DNA of 64,000 bases from Streptomyces sp. CB02959 (GCF_002803155.1 NZ_NNBP01000003.1:186001-250000), one strand, 5' to 3'; counted from the stretch's first letter, positions 41,664 through 51,186 are shown. Notes: generated from the letters alone by a model not told the origin. Made by a program: numbers and translations.

Positions 41664-41706
41664 ACGAGGACGCCCCTGGACCGGTCCGGTCCGGGGGCGT
41701 CCTCGT
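41664..41706 (+). terminator. Terminator hairpin after metG
   Basis: Stem ACGAGGACGCCCC (41664-41676) / GGGGCGTCCTCGT (41694-41706) with an internal GGACCGG / CCGGTCC helix, followed by TG-rich sequence; 27 bp after the stop. Confidence 0.8.
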
Positions 41707-41745
41707 TGTGCGGTCCGAAGTGGCGCGGTACCGCCGCGACATGCG

Positions 41746-41786
41746 CGAGGGCCCGGGACCGCCGCTGCGGCAGTCCCGGGCCCTCG
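41746..41786 (-). terminator. Terminator hairpin after aspS
   Basis: Perfect 14-bp stem CGAGGGCCCGGGAC / GTCCCGGGCCCTCG with a 13-nt loop, 7 bp past the aspS stop on the minus strand. Confidence 0.8.
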
Positions 41787-41793
41787 TCCGCTC

Positions 41794-43581
41794 TTACTTG
41801 GTCGGCTTGTACGGCGTCGGCTTCGCCGGGCCGGTCCGGATGCTCAGGTGCAGCTCCTTGAGGCGGGCCTCGTCGACCTCGGACGGGGCGCCCATCAGCA
41901 GGTCCTGGGCGTTGCCGTTGAGCGGGAAGGCGATCGTCTCGCGGATGTTCGGCTCGTCGGCCAGCAGCATCACGATCCGGTCGACACCCGGGGCGATGCC
42001 ACCGTGCGGCGGGGCGCCGAACTTGAAGGCGCGGAGCATGCCGCCGAACTCGGCCTCCACGGTCTCCTTGTCGTAACCGGCGATCGCGAACGCCTTGTAC
42101 ATGACGTCCGGCTCGTGGTTGCGGATCGCGCCGGAGGACAGCTCGGTGCCGTTGCAGACGATGTCGTACTGCCAGGCGAGGATGTCCAGCGGGTCCTTGG
42201 TCTCCAGCGCCTCCAGGCCGCCCTGCGGCATGGAGAACGGGTTGTGGGAGAACTCGATCTTGCCGGTGTCCGCGTCGCGCTCGAACATCGGGAAGTCGAC
42301 GATCCAGCAGAAGCGGAACTCGCCCTCGACGAAGTGGCCGGCGCGCTTGGCGGCCTCGACGCGGACGGCGCCCATGATCTTGGAGACCTCGTCGAACTCG
42401 CCGGCGCCGAAGAACACGGCGTGACCGGGCTTGAGGTCGAGGACCGTGACCAGCGCCTTGACGTCGTCGTCGGTGAGGAACTTGGCGATCGGGCCGGCGA
42501 GCGCGTTGTCCTCGCCGACGCGGACCCACGCCAGGCCCTTGGCACCCTGCGCGACGGCGAAGTCGCCCAGCTGGTCGAAGAACTTCCGCGGCTGGTCGGC
42601 GGTGTCCGGCACGGCCAGGGCGCGGACGTGCTTGCCGGCGAACGCCTTGAATCCGGAGTTCGCGAAGACGTCGGAGACGTCCACCAGCTCCAGCTCGGCG
42701 CGCAGGTCCGGCTTGTCGGAGCCGTACTTGAGCATCGCCTCGCGGAACGGGATGCGCGGGAAGGGCGAGGTGACCGTGCGGCCGTTGCCGAACTCGGTGA
42801 AGAGCTCGGTCATCAGCTGCTCGATCGGCTGGAAGACGTCCTCCTGCTCGACGAAGCTCATCTCGACGTCGAGCTGGTAGAACTCGCCCGGCGAGCGGTC
42901 CGCACGGGCGTCCTCGTCGCGGAAGCAGGGCGCGATCTGGAAGTAGCGGTCGAAGCCGGCGATCATCAGCAGCTGCTTGAACTGCTGCGGGGCCTGCGGC
43001 AGCGCGTAGAACCGGCCGGCGTGCAGACGGGACGGGACCAGGAAGTCGCGGGCGCCCTCGGGGGAGGTCGCGGACAGGATCGGGGTCGCCATCTCGTTGA
43101 AGCCGAGGGCCACCATCTTGTGCCGGATCGCGGAGATCACGGCCGTGCGCAGCATGATGTTGCGGTGCATGCGCTCGCGGCGCAGGTCGAGGAAGCGGTA
43201 TTCGAGGCGCTTCTCCTCGTTGACCCCGTCCTCGGCGTTGATCGTGAACGGGATCTGCTCGGCGGCGCCGAGCACCTCGACCTCGGTGACCTCGATCTCG
43301 ATCTCACCGGTCGGCAGGTCGGGGTTGACGTTGTCGGCGCCACGGGCACTGACCTTGCCGTCGATGCGGACGACGGTCTCCTTGGTCAGCGAGCCGAGGA
43401 CCTCGTTGGCCGGGGTGCCGGGGCGGGCGACGAGCTGCACGAGACCGTGGTGGTCACGCAGATCGATGAAGAGGATGCCGCCCAGGTCGCGTCGATTGTG
43501 CAGCCAGCCGCTGAGACGGACGTCGGTGTCGACGTCCGCGGCTCGGAGCTCGCCGCAGTTATGGGACCGGTACCGATGCAT
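41794..43581 (-). CDS. aspS: Aspartyl-tRNA synthetase, bacterial type
   Basis: A 595-residue class II synthetase. The N-terminal OB anticodon-binding domain (1-110) begins [20 protein letters not shown]. Motif 1 is [11 protein letters not shown] (about 160-170). Motif 2 with the ATP-binding Arg is [20 protein letters not shown]. The bacterial GAD insertion lies at about 290-410, and motif 3 is [14 protein letters not shown] (about 525-538). It charges tRNA-Asp; whether it also mischarges tRNA-Asn cannot be judged here. Converges with metG. A possible -10 TATATG on the minus strand lies near 43748-43753. Confidence 0.97.
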   Translation of the reverse strand: MHRYRSHNCGELRAADVDTDVRLSGWLHNRRDLGGILFIDLRDHHGLVQLVARPGTPANEVLGSLTKETVVRIDGKVSARGADNVNPDLPTGEIEIEVTEVEVLGAAEQIPFTINAEDGVNEEKRLEYRFLDLRRERMHRNIMLRTAVISAIRHKMVALGFNEMATPILSATSPEGARDFLVPSRLHAGRFYALPQAPQQFKQLLMIAGFDRYFQIAPCFRDEDARADRSPGEFYQLDVEMSFVEQEDVFQPIEQLMTELFTEFGNGRTVTSPFPRIPFREAMLKYGSDKPDLRAELELVDVSDVFANSGFKAFAGKHVRALAVPDTADQPRKFFDQLGDFAVAQGAKGLAWVRVGEDNALAGPIAKFLTDDDVKALVTVLDLKPGHAVFFGAGEFDEVSKIMGAVRVEAAKRAGHFVEGEFRFCWIVDFPMFERDADTGKIEFSHNPFSMPQGGLEALETKDPLDILAWQYDIVCNGTELSSGAIRNHEPDVMYKAFAIAGYDKETVEAEFGGMLRAFKFGAPPHGGIAPGVDRIVMLLADEPNIRETIAFPLNGNAQDLLMGAPSEVDEARLKELHLSIRTGPAKPTPYKPTK

Positions 43582-43843
43582 CGCTCATCCAAGTCGTCGC
43601 GAGTCGAGGTGGGGAGCTGACAGGTGAGGAAAGGGGAGATACCAGGGCTCGCGCGCCCGATCGATCGCCTTGTGGATCACCCGAAAGACCACCCCAGGAG
43701 TGGCATAACCGCTCCAGGTTACCGCCCGGCCCCGACGAGCTGGTTGACATATACCCATCAGCGTCCCCCCGGCGGGAAACCCGGCCTCAGGGCTGCGACG
43801 ATGGTCACGTCCGGCTCACTGGTCGGGCCACGTCAAATCCACC

Positions 43844-43849
43844 TAAAGT
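43844..43849 (+). promoter_or_regulatory. -10 box of the PAS-GAF-phosphatase gene (leaderless)
   Basis: TAAAGT ends 6 nt before the ATG at 43856, which would then be the transcription start. No ribosome binding site is present. Confidence 0.5.
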
Positions 43850-43855
43850 GATGCA

Positions 43856-46057
43856 ATGCGCACCAAGGACCTCCTGGCCGCCCTCGCGACCGGCCTGTGG
43901 CGCTGGGACAACGCATCCGGCCGAGTGACCCTCGATGCCGAAGCGGCCCGGCTGCTGGGGCTTCCCGCCGAGCCGGCCGAACTCACCGAGGCCGCCGTGC
44001 GCTCCCGTTTTCATCCCGTCGACTTCGCCGAGATCAACGGTGTCGTCCAGCTCGCGGTCTCCGAGGGGACAGTCGCCGAGACGCGGCTGCGCATCGTGGA
44101 CGAGCGCGGGCAAGTACTGCGCATCGTCCGCTCCCGCTCCCTGCCCCGAACCGTAGACGGCGACGGCGGCGGCGGCGACTTCGAACTGGTCGGCACCCTC
44201 CAGGAGGTGCCCGAGCCGCAGCCCGGCACCTCGGCGGCGCGGACCCCGGTCACCGGCGACTGGCGGCGCTCGCGCGAGGCGTTCCTGCTGGACGCGGGCC
44301 GGGCCCTGGCCGAGGCGCGGTCCACGGCCGAGGTGCTGCGGGTGACGGCCGGACTCTCCATGCCCGGGTTCATGCCGGACGGCCAGGCCGTCTTCGGCAT
44401 CCAGGGCGACCGGCTCTCGGTGCTCGGCCACCACGGTCACCTCCCCGGCGACGAACCGCCCTTCTCCGAGATGGCGCTGGACACCGACTACCCGGCCGCC
44501 GAGGTCGTGCGGACCGGCCGGGCCGTCTACCTCCCCACCCCGGCGGACTACCAGCGCCGCTACCCCACCACCTGGTCCCTGACGGCCCCCTTGGACCACA
44601 GTTCCTGGGCGTACCTCCCCCTGGTCAACGCGGGCCGGACGGTCGGCGTCTGGAAGGCCGGGTTCGCCCAGGCGGTCGCCTTCACACCGGACGAGCGCTC
44701 GGTGCTGACCACCGTCGCCCGGATGCTGGCCCAGGCGCTGGCCAGGGCCGGAGTGCAGGAGTCGCAGCACGAGCTGGCCGTGGGGTTGCAGCGGAGCATG
44801 ATGCCCACGGTGCAGCCGGACATCCCCGGAATGGCGGTCGCGGCCCGCTACGTGCCGACCGGCGGCGGTCTGGAGGTCGGCGGCGACTGGTACGACATGA
44901 TCCCGCTGCCGTCCGGGCGGATCGCGCTGGTCATCGGGGACGTCCAGGGACACGACGTACGGGCCGCCGGCCTGATGGGGCAGCTGCGGATCGCACTGCG
45001 CGCCTATGCCTCCGAGGGGCACCACCCCGACGCGGTGCTCTCCCGGGCCTCCCGCTTCCTCGCCGGGATCAACGAGACCGAGTTCCGCGGCCACGGCGAG
45101 GACCAGCGCTTCGCGACCTGCCTGTACGTCGAGGTGGACCCGGCGACCGGGTTGCTGGACGTGGCCAGGGCCGGCCACCCCGACCCGGCGATCCGGATGG
45201 CCGACGGCACGGTGATGCTGCGGCCCACGTCGGGCGGGCTGCCGCTGGGCATCGACCCGGACAGCGACTACCCGACCACCCGGATCGTCCTGGAGCCCGG
45301 CGAGACCATGCTGGTCTGCACCGACGGGCTGATCGAGACCGGCGGACACGACCTGGAGACCGGCTGGGAGCGGCTGCGCGACGTCTTCGAAGCACACCGC
45401 GCCGGCACGGACGAAGGGGGCGCGGAGGGTCTGGAGCGGCTGGCCGACGGCCTGGTCCAGGCCGTGCACGGCCCGTCGTCGCACCACACCACCGGTCCGC
45501 TGGTGGACCGCCGGGAGGACGACATCGCCCTGCTGCTGCTCTCCCGCGAGAGTGCCGGCCGCGGCCTGGACGCCGGGGACCGGCTCGAACAACGGCCCGG
45601 GCGGCGCACGGTGTTCTCCGTCGCGCAGGCGGAGCCGGAGCGGATCGCCGCGGCGCGCCGCCAGATGCGCGATGTGCTCCACGACTGGAGCGACCCGGAC
45701 CAGGTCGACTCCGCGGTGCTGATGGTCTCCGAGATCGTCACCAACGTGCTGACGCACACCGACGGGGACGCGCTGCTGGTGGCCGAGGTCTCCGGGGAGC
45801 GCGGCACCCGGCGCCTCCGGGTCGACGTCGCCGACGGCAGCGACGAGCTGCCGCACCGCCGCCGGCCCGGTGAGCTGGCCTCCTCGGGGCGTGGTCTGGT
45901 GCTGTTGGAGCTGCTGGCCGGGGCGTGGGGAGTGGCCCCGCGCGGGGACGGCAAGTCGACGTGGTTCGAGCTCTACGAGGACGCCGGGACGCCGGAGGAG
46001 CCGCCCGGTCCGGGGTCACCGGGCTCCGCGGAGTCCGTGCCCGAGCCCGCCGCGTAG
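43856..46057 (+). CDS. PAS-GAF-PP2C (SpoIIE-type) phosphatase with C-terminal anti-sigma-kinase ATPase domain
   Basis: A 733-residue cytoplasmic signalling protein. Order: PAS-like (about 1-115, starting LATGLWRWDNASGRVTLDAE), GAF (about 140-305), RsbU/SpoIIE phosphatase (about 315-560) with metal-ligand motifs GGDWYDMIPLPSGR (about 342-355), VIGDVQGHD and CTDGLIETGG (about 487), and an RsbW-like HATPase_c domain (about 590-710) with the N box SEIVTNVLTHTDG and GRGLVLLELLAGAWG. Such proteins act on anti-sigma-factor antagonists: the phosphatase part activates them and the kinase part inactivates them. No sigma or antagonist gene is adjacent. The 3' end overlaps the convergent permease gene by 85 bp. 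Confidence 0.93.
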   Translation: MRTKDLLAALATGLWRWDNASGRVTLDAEAARLLGLPAEPAELTEAAVRSRFHPVDFAEINGVVQLAVSEGTVAETRLRIVDERGQVLRIVRSRSLPRTVDGDGGGGDFELVGTLQEVPEPQPGTSAARTPVTGDWRRSREAFLLDAGRALAEARSTAEVLRVTAGLSMPGFMPDGQAVFGIQGDRLSVLGHHGHLPGDEPPFSEMALDTDYPAAEVVRTGRAVYLPTPADYQRRYPTTWSLTAPLDHSSWAYLPLVNAGRTVGVWKAGFAQAVAFTPDERSVLTTVARMLAQALARAGVQESQHELAVGLQRSMMPTVQPDIPGMAVAARYVPTGGGLEVGGDWYDMIPLPSGRIALVIGDVQGHDVRAAGLMGQLRIALRAYASEGHHPDAVLSRASRFLAGINETEFRGHGEDQRFATCLYVEVDPATGLLDVARAGHPDPAIRMADGTVMLRPTSGGLPLGIDPDSDYPTTRIVLEPGETMLVCTDGLIETGGHDLETGWERLRDVFEAHRAGTDEGGAEGLERLADGLVQAVHGPSSHHTTGPLVDRREDDIALLLLSRESAGRGLDAGDRLEQRPGRRTVFSVAQAEPERIAAARRQMRDVLHDWSDPDQVDSAVLMVSEIVTNVLTHTDGDALLVAEVSGERGTRRLRVDVADGSDELPHRRRPGELASSGRGLVLLELLAGAWGVAPRGDGKSTWFELYEDAGTPEEPPGPGSPGSAESVPEPAA

Positions 46058-47133
46058 TGCTTGCGCAGTTCGTGGAGAACGCCCGAGACGGCCGCGGTCA
46101 GCGGGACGGACAGCAGCATGCCGAGGATCCCGGCGACGCTCGCACCCGCGGTGATCGCCAGCATGACGACGGCCGGGTGCATCTGGACCGTACGGCTCTG
46201 GATCATCGGCTGGAGCACATGGCCCTCCAGCACCTGAACGGCGAGCACCACCCCGAGGGCCCAGAGCGCGATCACGAAGCCGCGGTCCGCGAACGCCACC
46301 AGGATCGCCACCGCGCCGGAGATGAACGCGCCGAGGTAGGGGATGTAGGCGCCGACGAAGACCAGTGCGCCCAGACCGAAAGCACCCGGGACGTCCAGGA
46401 TCAGCAGGCCGATGGTGATGCAGGTGGCGTCGATCAGCGCGATGAACGTGGTGCCGCGCATGAAGCCCTCGATGGACTGGAAGCCGCGGCGGGCCATCCG
46501 TTCCAGCTGCGGCGCCGAGTTGCCCGGCGACCAGTCGTGCAGCGCGCGGACCGCCTTGTCGGAGTCGCGCAGGAAGAAGAAGGTCAGGAACAGGGCCAGC
46601 ACCGCCGCGGCGATGAACTGCCCCACGATGCTCACGCCGGCGAGCAGCCCGGAGGCCGCGGTGCTGCCGAACTTGGTGACCAGCGTCTTGGCGTTGGTGG
46701 CGAGATCGCTGAGGGAGTTCCCGGCCACGCCGAAGTGCTTGGTGAGGTCCGTCGCCGCGTCCTTGAGCGAGGCGACGATCTGGTCCCCGGTGTCGACCAG
46801 CGCGCTGACCACGACGTATCCGGCTCCGCCGACCACGACCACCAACACGGCGGAGGTCAGCCCGGCCGCCAGCGAGCGGTTGAGCCGCATCGCCACCAGC
46901 CGCCGGTACATCGGCCCGAGCAGCGCACTGCCCAGCAGGGCCAGCAGCACGGGCGTGACCGCGGCGCTCAACTCGACGCAGAGCCATACGCCGACGGCCA
47001 GCACCGCCGCCACCAGCAGCACCGCGCCGCACCAGGCCGCGGCCCGGCGGGCCTCGATCGGGAGCAGCGGCGGGGAGTGTGACGGCCGGCCGGGCTCGGC
47101 GCCGTCCCGGTCTTGATCCGAGTCGTTTCGCAC
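45973..47133 (-). CDS. AI-2E family transporter (PerM-like membrane protein)
   Basis: A 386-residue protein with eight hydrophobic segments. Typical family blocks are GSALLGPMYRRLVAMRLNR after helices 1-2, a long extracytoplasmic helix region (GDQIVASLKDAATDLTKHFG), VIGLLILDVPGA-like helix, FVGAYIPYLGAFISGAVAIL (about 275-294) and VLQPMIQSRTVQMHPAVVML (about 321-340). Members have been linked to autoinducer-2 export or ion transport; the substrate here is unknown. The GTG at 47133 is preferred: the longer frame starts inside a parS site (MFHVK) and is not family-like. Its last 28 codons overlap the convergent phosphatase gene. Confidence 0.9.
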   Translation of the reverse strand: MRNDSDQDRDGAEPGRPSHSPPLLPIEARRAAAWCGAVLLVAAVLAVGVWLCVELSAAVTPVLLALLGSALLGPMYRRLVAMRLNRSLAAGLTSAVLVVVVGGAGYVVVSALVDTGDQIVASLKDAATDLTKHFGVAGNSLSDLATNAKTLVTKFGSTAASGLLAGVSIVGQFIAAAVLALFLTFFFLRDSDKAVRALHDWSPGNSAPQLERMARRGFQSIEGFMRGTTFIALIDATCITIGLLILDVPGAFGLGALVFVGAYIPYLGAFISGAVAILVAFADRGFVIALWALGVVLAVQVLEGHVLQPMIQSRTVQMHPAVVMLAITAGASVAGILGMLLSVPLTAAVSGVLHELRKHYAAGSGTDSAEPGDPGPGGSSGVPASS

Positions 47134-47216
47134 CCGGACAGTCCACCATGGCAGAGCGGCCGCCGGCGGCCATTGGACGGGCAGCGCATGGCTCAGGGCT
47201 CGGCCGACGCCATGGC

Positions 47217-47230
47217 GTTTCACGTGAAAC
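47217..47230. other. parS partition site (perfect)
   Basis: GTTTCACGTGAAAC upstream of the AI-2E family gene; 31 bp from the next copy, spacer 17 bp. Confidence 0.92.
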
Positions 47231-47247
47231 ATGGGTGCGGGGGCGGT

Positions 47248-47261
47248 GTTTCACGTGAAAC
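47248..47261. other. parS partition site (perfect), inside a 36-bp palindrome
   Basis: GTTTCACGTGAAAC flanked by GCGGGGGCGGT and ACCGCCCCCGC. The whole (47237-47272) is a perfect 36-bp palindrome, 22 bp past the stop of the pirin gene on the minus strand, where a terminator would be expected. Confidence 0.93.
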
Positions 47262-47293
47262 ACCGCCCCCGCGAACCCGCCTTCAGCGGCCGC

Positions 47294-48247
47294 TCAAAGC
47301 GCGTCGGCGGGAATCTTCCCCAGCCGGCCGGCCTGGAAGTCCTCGAAGGCCTGGGCCAGTTCGGCGTGGGTGTTCATGACGAACGGTCCGTAGTGCATCA
47401 TCGGCTCGCGGATCGGCAGCCCGCCCAGCAGCACCACCTCGAAGTTGGGGCTGCGCGACTCCTGGCTCTCGTCGGCCCGGATCGTGAGCGCGTCCCCCTC
47501 ACCGAAGACCACCGACTGGCCCATGTGGAACGGGCGGCCCTCCGCACCGGCGGTGCCGCTGCCGGCCAGGGCGTAGGCGAGACCGTTGAAGTCCGTACGC
47601 CAGGGCAGCGTCACCTGAGCGCCCGGGCTCACCGTCACATGCATCATCGTGATCGGGGTGTGGGTGACGCCCGGTCCCCGGTGGCCGTCGATGTCGCCGG
47701 CGATCAGCCGCAGCAGCGCACCGCCGTCGGCGGAGGTCAGCAGCTTGACCTGGCCGCCACCGATGTCCTGGTAGCGCGGCGCCATCATCTTGTCGCTCTT
47801 CGGGAGGTTCACCCACAGCTGGAGGCCGTGGAAGAGGCCGCCCGACATGACCAGCGACTCCGGCGGCGCCTCGATGTGCAGCAGACCGGAGCCCGCCGTC
47901 ATCCACTGGGTGTCGCCGTCGTTGATGACCCCGCCGCCACCGTGGGAGTCACGGTGCACGAACGTGCCGTCGAGCAGATACGTCACGGTCTCGAAGCCGC
48001 GGTGCGGGTGCCAGGGGGTGCCCTTGGGCTCTCCGGGCGCATACTCCACCTCGCCCATCTGGTCCATCATGATGAACGGGTCGAGGTGCTTGTAGGCGAT
48101 CCCGGCGAAGGCGCGGCGCACCGGGAAGCCCTCGCCCTCGAAACCGCTCGGGGCGGTGGCGACGGTCAGCACGGGCCGGGTGCGCGCCCCGGCGGGTGCG
48201 GCCACCTTCGGCAGGGTCAGCGGATTCTCTACGGTCACAGCAGGCAT
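47294..48247 (-). CDS. Pirin family protein
   Basis: A 317-residue bicupin. The N-terminal cupin holds the full pirin metal site: HPHRGFET gives two His ligands (about 81-83) and LLHIEAPP gives His and Glu (about 125-127). YLLDGTFVHRDSHGG follows the first pair. The C-terminal cupin (about 200-290) has no evident metal site. Bacterial pirins are Fe-binding quercetinase-like or regulatory proteins. The ATG at 48247 follows TAGGAGGCCCGTC. A MarR-type dyad lies 26 bp upstream. A parS-centred palindrome follows the stop. Confidence 0.93.
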   Translation of the reverse strand: MPAVTVENPLTLPKVAAPAGARTRPVLTVATAPSGFEGEGFPVRRAFAGIAYKHLDPFIMMDQMGEVEYAPGEPKGTPWHPHRGFETVTYLLDGTFVHRDSHGGGGVINDGDTQWMTAGSGLLHIEAPPESLVMSGGLFHGLQLWVNLPKSDKMMAPRYQDIGGGQVKLLTSADGGALLRLIAGDIDGHRGPGVTHTPITMMHVTVSPGAQVTLPWRTDFNGLAYALAGSGTAGAEGRPFHMGQSVVFGEGDALTIRADESQESRSPNFEVVLLGGLPIREPMMHYGPFVMNTHAELAQAFEDFQAGRLGKIPADAL

Positions 48248-48272
48248 GACGGGCCTCCTAGGTCGTTCGCGC

Positions 48273-48291
48273 TTCAATCAAGTTAGTTGAA
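48273..48291 (-). promoter_or_regulatory. MarR-type dyad upstream of the pirin gene
   Basis: TTCAA ... TTGAA arms with AT-rich centre; on the gene strand it reads TTCAACTAACTTGATTGAA. Length, AT content and position 26 bp before the ATG match operators of MarR/OhrR-like repressors. No MarR gene is adjacent. Confidence 0.55.
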
Positions 48292-48401
48292 AGCTGAACA
48301 ACTCGCAAGGCGTGCGGCATTCCCGTTTCTGTTCTGGTGGCGTTTCCGCAGGTCAGGCGGGGAGACAGCGGGGCGAGCACGGGCCGCCCCGGGGAGAGTC
48401 G

Positions 48402-48872
48402 TCAGCCGTACATGCGGCGCATGGCGAAGTCGACCATCTGCTCCACGGCCTTGGCGTCGAAGACCATCCGGTGGTCACCCTCCATGTCGAGGACGAACCC
48501 GTAGCCGGTCGGCAGCAGGTCGAGCACCTCGGCGCCGGTGATCACGAAGTACTTGGACTCCTTGCCGGCGTACCGGCGGAGCTCCTTGAGTGAGGTGAAC
48601 ATCGGGATGACCGGCTGCTGGGTGTTGTGCAGCGCCAGGAATCCGGGGTTGTCACCGCGCGGGCAGTAGACCTTGGAGGTCGAGAAGATGCCCTGGAAGT
48701 CCTCGGCCGACATCGAACCGGTGGTGAAGGCGCGCACCGCGTCGGCGAGGGAGGGCGGGGACGGCTCGGGATACAGCGGCTGCTCGCCGTAGCCCCCGGG
48801 GGCCGGTTGCTGCGGCGGGGGCGGCGCTCCGTACTGCTGGCCGGCACCCGCGTTCTGGTCGTAGCCGTACAT
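48402..48872 (-). CDS. SseB family protein
   Basis: A 156-residue cytoplasmic protein. The first 35 residues are Gly/Gln/Pro/Tyr-rich and disordered (QQYGAPPPPQQPAPGGYGEQ). The rest is one SseB N-terminal-type domain: LADAVRAFTTGSMSAEDFQG, VYCPRGDNPGFLALHNTQQP, IPMFTSLKELRRYAG, YFVITGAEVLDLLPTGYGFV. The role of SseB proteins outside enterobacteria is unknown. Its ATG is 190 bp from the divergent acyl-CoA dehydrogenase gene. Confidence 0.85.
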   Translation of the reverse strand: MYGYDQNAGAGQQYGAPPPPQQPAPGGYGEQPLYPEPSPPSLADAVRAFTTGSMSAEDFQGIFSTSKVYCPRGDNPGFLALHNTQQPVIPMFTSLKELRRYAGKESKYFVITGAEVLDLLPTGYGFVLDMEGDHRMVFDAKAVEQMVDFAMRRMYG

Positions 48873-48947
48873 GCGCCACAGCGTACTGATTCGGGGGTCG
48901 CGCGGGGGACGCTCGTCACAGATCGGCCGTTAGGGGTTGCTTCTTAT

Positions 48948-48984
48948 TACTGATGGGTAGCATCATCGTAGCTACTTGCTGGTA
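48948..48984. promoter_or_regulatory. Imperfect dyad upstream of the acyl-CoA dehydrogenase gene
   Basis: TACTGATGGGTAGC (48948-48961) and GCTACTTGCTGGTA (48971-48984) are imperfect inverted arms around CATCATCGT, ending about 80 bp before the ATG at 49063. AT-rich for this genome; a TetR-family operator and promoter are plausible. Confidence 0.45.
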
Positions 48985-49062
48985 TTGCGTATCGAGGTCC
49001 CTTCCTCGCGTCGAGGTCTTCCTCGTACAGAGGCCCTCCCGAACCCTTACGGAGCCGTACCC

Positions 49063-50889
49063 ATGGGGCACTACAAGTCGAATCTCCGCGACATCGAGTT
49101 CAACCTCTTCGAGGTGTTCGGCCGTGAGAGCGTGTACGGCACCGGACCGTTCGCGGAGATGGACGTCGACACCGCCAAGAGCGTGCTGTCCGAGATCGCC
49201 CGGCTGTCGGAGAACGAGCTGGCCGATTCGTACGCCGACGCCGACCGGAACCCCCCGGTCTTCGACCCGGACACCAACACCGCGCCGGTGCCGGACACCT
49301 TCAAGAAGAGCTACCAGGCCTACATGGACGCCGAGTGGTGGCGCCTGGGCATCCCGGAGGAGATCGGCGGCACCACCTCGCCGCGCTCGCTCCTCTGGGC
49401 GTTCGCCGAGACCATCCTGGGCGCGAACCCGGCCGTGTGGATGTACGCCTCCGGTCCGGCCTTCGCCGGTGTGCTCTTCGAGGAGGGCACCGAGCAGCAG
49501 AAGCACATCGCCAAGGTCGCGGTGGACAAGGGCTGGGGCTCCACCATGGTGCTGACCGAGCCCGACGCCGGCTCGGACGTCGGCGCCGGCCGCACCAAGG
49601 CGGTCAAGCAGGAGGACGGCTCCTGGCACATCGAGGGCGTGAAGCGCTTCATCACCTCCGGTGAGCACGACATGTCGGAGAACATCCTCCACTACGTCCT
49701 CGCCCGCCCCGAGGGCCACGGCCCCGGCACCAAGGGCCTGTCCCTCTTCCTCGTGCCGAAGTACGAGTTCGACTTCGAGACCGGTGAGCTGGGCGAGCGC
49801 AACGGCGTCTACGCCACCAACGTCGAGCACAAGATGGGCCTCAAGGCGTCCAACACCTGCGAGATGACCTTCGGCGACCGCCACCCCGCCAAGGGCTGGC
49901 TGATCGGCGAGAAGCACGACGGCATCCGCCAGATGTTCCGGATCATCGAGTTCGCGCGGATGATGGTCGGCACCAAGGCGATAGCCACCCTCTCCACCGG
50001 CTACCTCAACGCCCTGGAGTACGCCAAGGAGCGCGTGCAGGGCCCGGATCTGGCCGCGTTCACCGACAAGGCCGCGCCGCGCGTCAGCATCACCCACCAC
50101 CCCGACGTGCGCCGCTCCCTGATGACGCAGAAGGCGTACGCCGAGGGCATGCGCGCCCTGGTGCTGTACACCGCCACCGTCCAGGACGAGATCCTGGTCA
50201 AGGAGGCCGCCGGCGAGGACGCCTCCGCCGTGCACGCGCTGAACGACCTGCTGCTGCCGATCGTCAAGGGCTACGGCTCGGAGCGGTCCTACGAGCAGCT
50301 GGCCCAGTCGCTGCAGACCTTCGGTGGCTCCGGCTACCTCCAGGAGTACCCGATCGAGCAGTACATCCGGGACTCCAAGATCGACACCCTCTACGAGGGC
50401 ACCACCGCCATCCAGGGCCAGGACTTCTTCTTCCGGAAGATCGTCCGCAACCAGGGCGCGGCGCTGACCCAGCTGTCGGAGACCATCAAGAAGTTCCTGG
50501 CCGACGCCGAGGGCGGCGCCGAGCTGGAGCAGGCCCGCGGCGAGCTGGCCAAGGCCGCCGAGTCCCTGGAGGCGATCGTCGGCGCCATGCTGACCGACCT
50601 CGCCGCCACGGAGAAGGACGTCAAGTCCATCTACAAGGTCGGTCTGAACACCACCCGCCTCCTGCTGGCCTCCGGTGACGTCGTCGTCGGCTACCTGCTC
50701 CTCAAGGGCGCCGCGGTGGCGGCCGAGAAGCTGCCCGGCGCGTCGTCGAAGGACAAGCCGTTCTACGCCGGCAAGATCGCCGCCGCGAAGTTCTTCGCGC
50801 ACAACGTCCTGCCGGGCGTCGTGCTCCAGCGCAACCTGGCCGAGTCGATCGACCAGTCCCTGATGGAGCTCGACGAGGCCGCGTTCTGA
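49063..50889 (+). CDS. Acyl-CoA dehydrogenase, long form with C-terminal extension
   Basis: A 608-residue FAD enzyme of fatty-acid beta-oxidation (alpha,beta-desaturation of acyl-CoA). Blocks seen: [19 protein letters not shown] (about 161-179) for FAD and substrate binding, [35 protein letters not shown], and [19 protein letters not shown] with the catalytic Glu of YEGTT (about 445). An additional 130-residue C-terminal helical domain (after about 470) marks the FadE-type long subfamily with the short N-terminal leader [13 protein letters not shown]. The ATG follows TACGGAGCCGTACCC. Two hairpins follow the stop. Confidence 0.95.
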   Translation: MGHYKSNLRDIEFNLFEVFGRESVYGTGPFAEMDVDTAKSVLSEIARLSENELADSYADADRNPPVFDPDTNTAPVPDTFKKSYQAYMDAEWWRLGIPEEIGGTTSPRSLLWAFAETILGANPAVWMYASGPAFAGVLFEEGTEQQKHIAKVAVDKGWGSTMVLTEPDAGSDVGAGRTKAVKQEDGSWHIEGVKRFITSGEHDMSENILHYVLARPEGHGPGTKGLSLFLVPKYEFDFETGELGERNGVYATNVEHKMGLKASNTCEMTFGDRHPAKGWLIGEKHDGIRQMFRIIEFARMMVGTKAIATLSTGYLNALEYAKERVQGPDLAAFTDKAAPRVSITHHPDVRRSLMTQKAYAEGMRALVLYTATVQDEILVKEAAGEDASAVHALNDLLLPIVKGYGSERSYEQLAQSLQTFGGSGYLQEYPIEQYIRDSKIDTLYEGTTAIQGQDFFFRKIVRNQGAALTQLSETIKKFLADAEGGAELEQARGELAKAAESLEAIVGAMLTDLAATEKDVKSIYKVGLNTTRLLLASGDVVVGYLLLKGAAVAAEKLPGASSKDKPFYAGKIAAAKFFAHNVLPGVVLQRNLAESIDQSLMELDEAAF

Positions 50890-50979
50890 GCCCGCGCTGA
50901 AGTCCTGACGTCCGGGACCTGTTCCCGGACCGTCACCGGGTTCTCAGAAGCCTCTCAGAATCACTGTTCACACTGGTGG

Positions 50980-51011
50980 TGCCCGCCTCCCTTCCCCCCG
51001 GGAGGCGGGCA
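50980..51011 (+). terminator. Terminator hairpin after acyl-CoA dehydrogenase
   Basis: Perfect 12-bp stem TGCCCGCCTCCC / GGGAGGCGGGCA with an 8-nt C-rich loop, 90 bp after the stop codon. Confidence 0.75.
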
Positions 51012-51180
51012 TCGCCGTGTTGAGGCGGCTGGTGCGGACGATCCCACCGGTACCCGTGCGGCCAGGGTGGACCGGAAATCGCTCGTTTCGTCGGTGCGTC
51101 CGCTCTGGAATGGGGAAATCGTGGCCGGAAGGCAATGGAGTCGCACCCCAAGGGCACGCGGAAGTGCGGAGTTGGCTCCT

Positions 51181-51186
51181 TATGCT
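51181..51186 (+). promoter_or_regulatory. -10 box of the M18 aminopeptidase gene (leaderless)
   Basis: TATGCT ends 6 nt before the ATG at 51193, which has no ribosome binding site. The spacing is the same as at cobG (15413) and the phosphatase gene (43844). Confidence 0.5.

Noticed and set aside
47134..47232. Upstream start for the AI-2E family gene (MFHVKRHG)
   Set aside because: The first codons are a parS site and the extension is not family-like; the internal GTG at 47133 is preferred.
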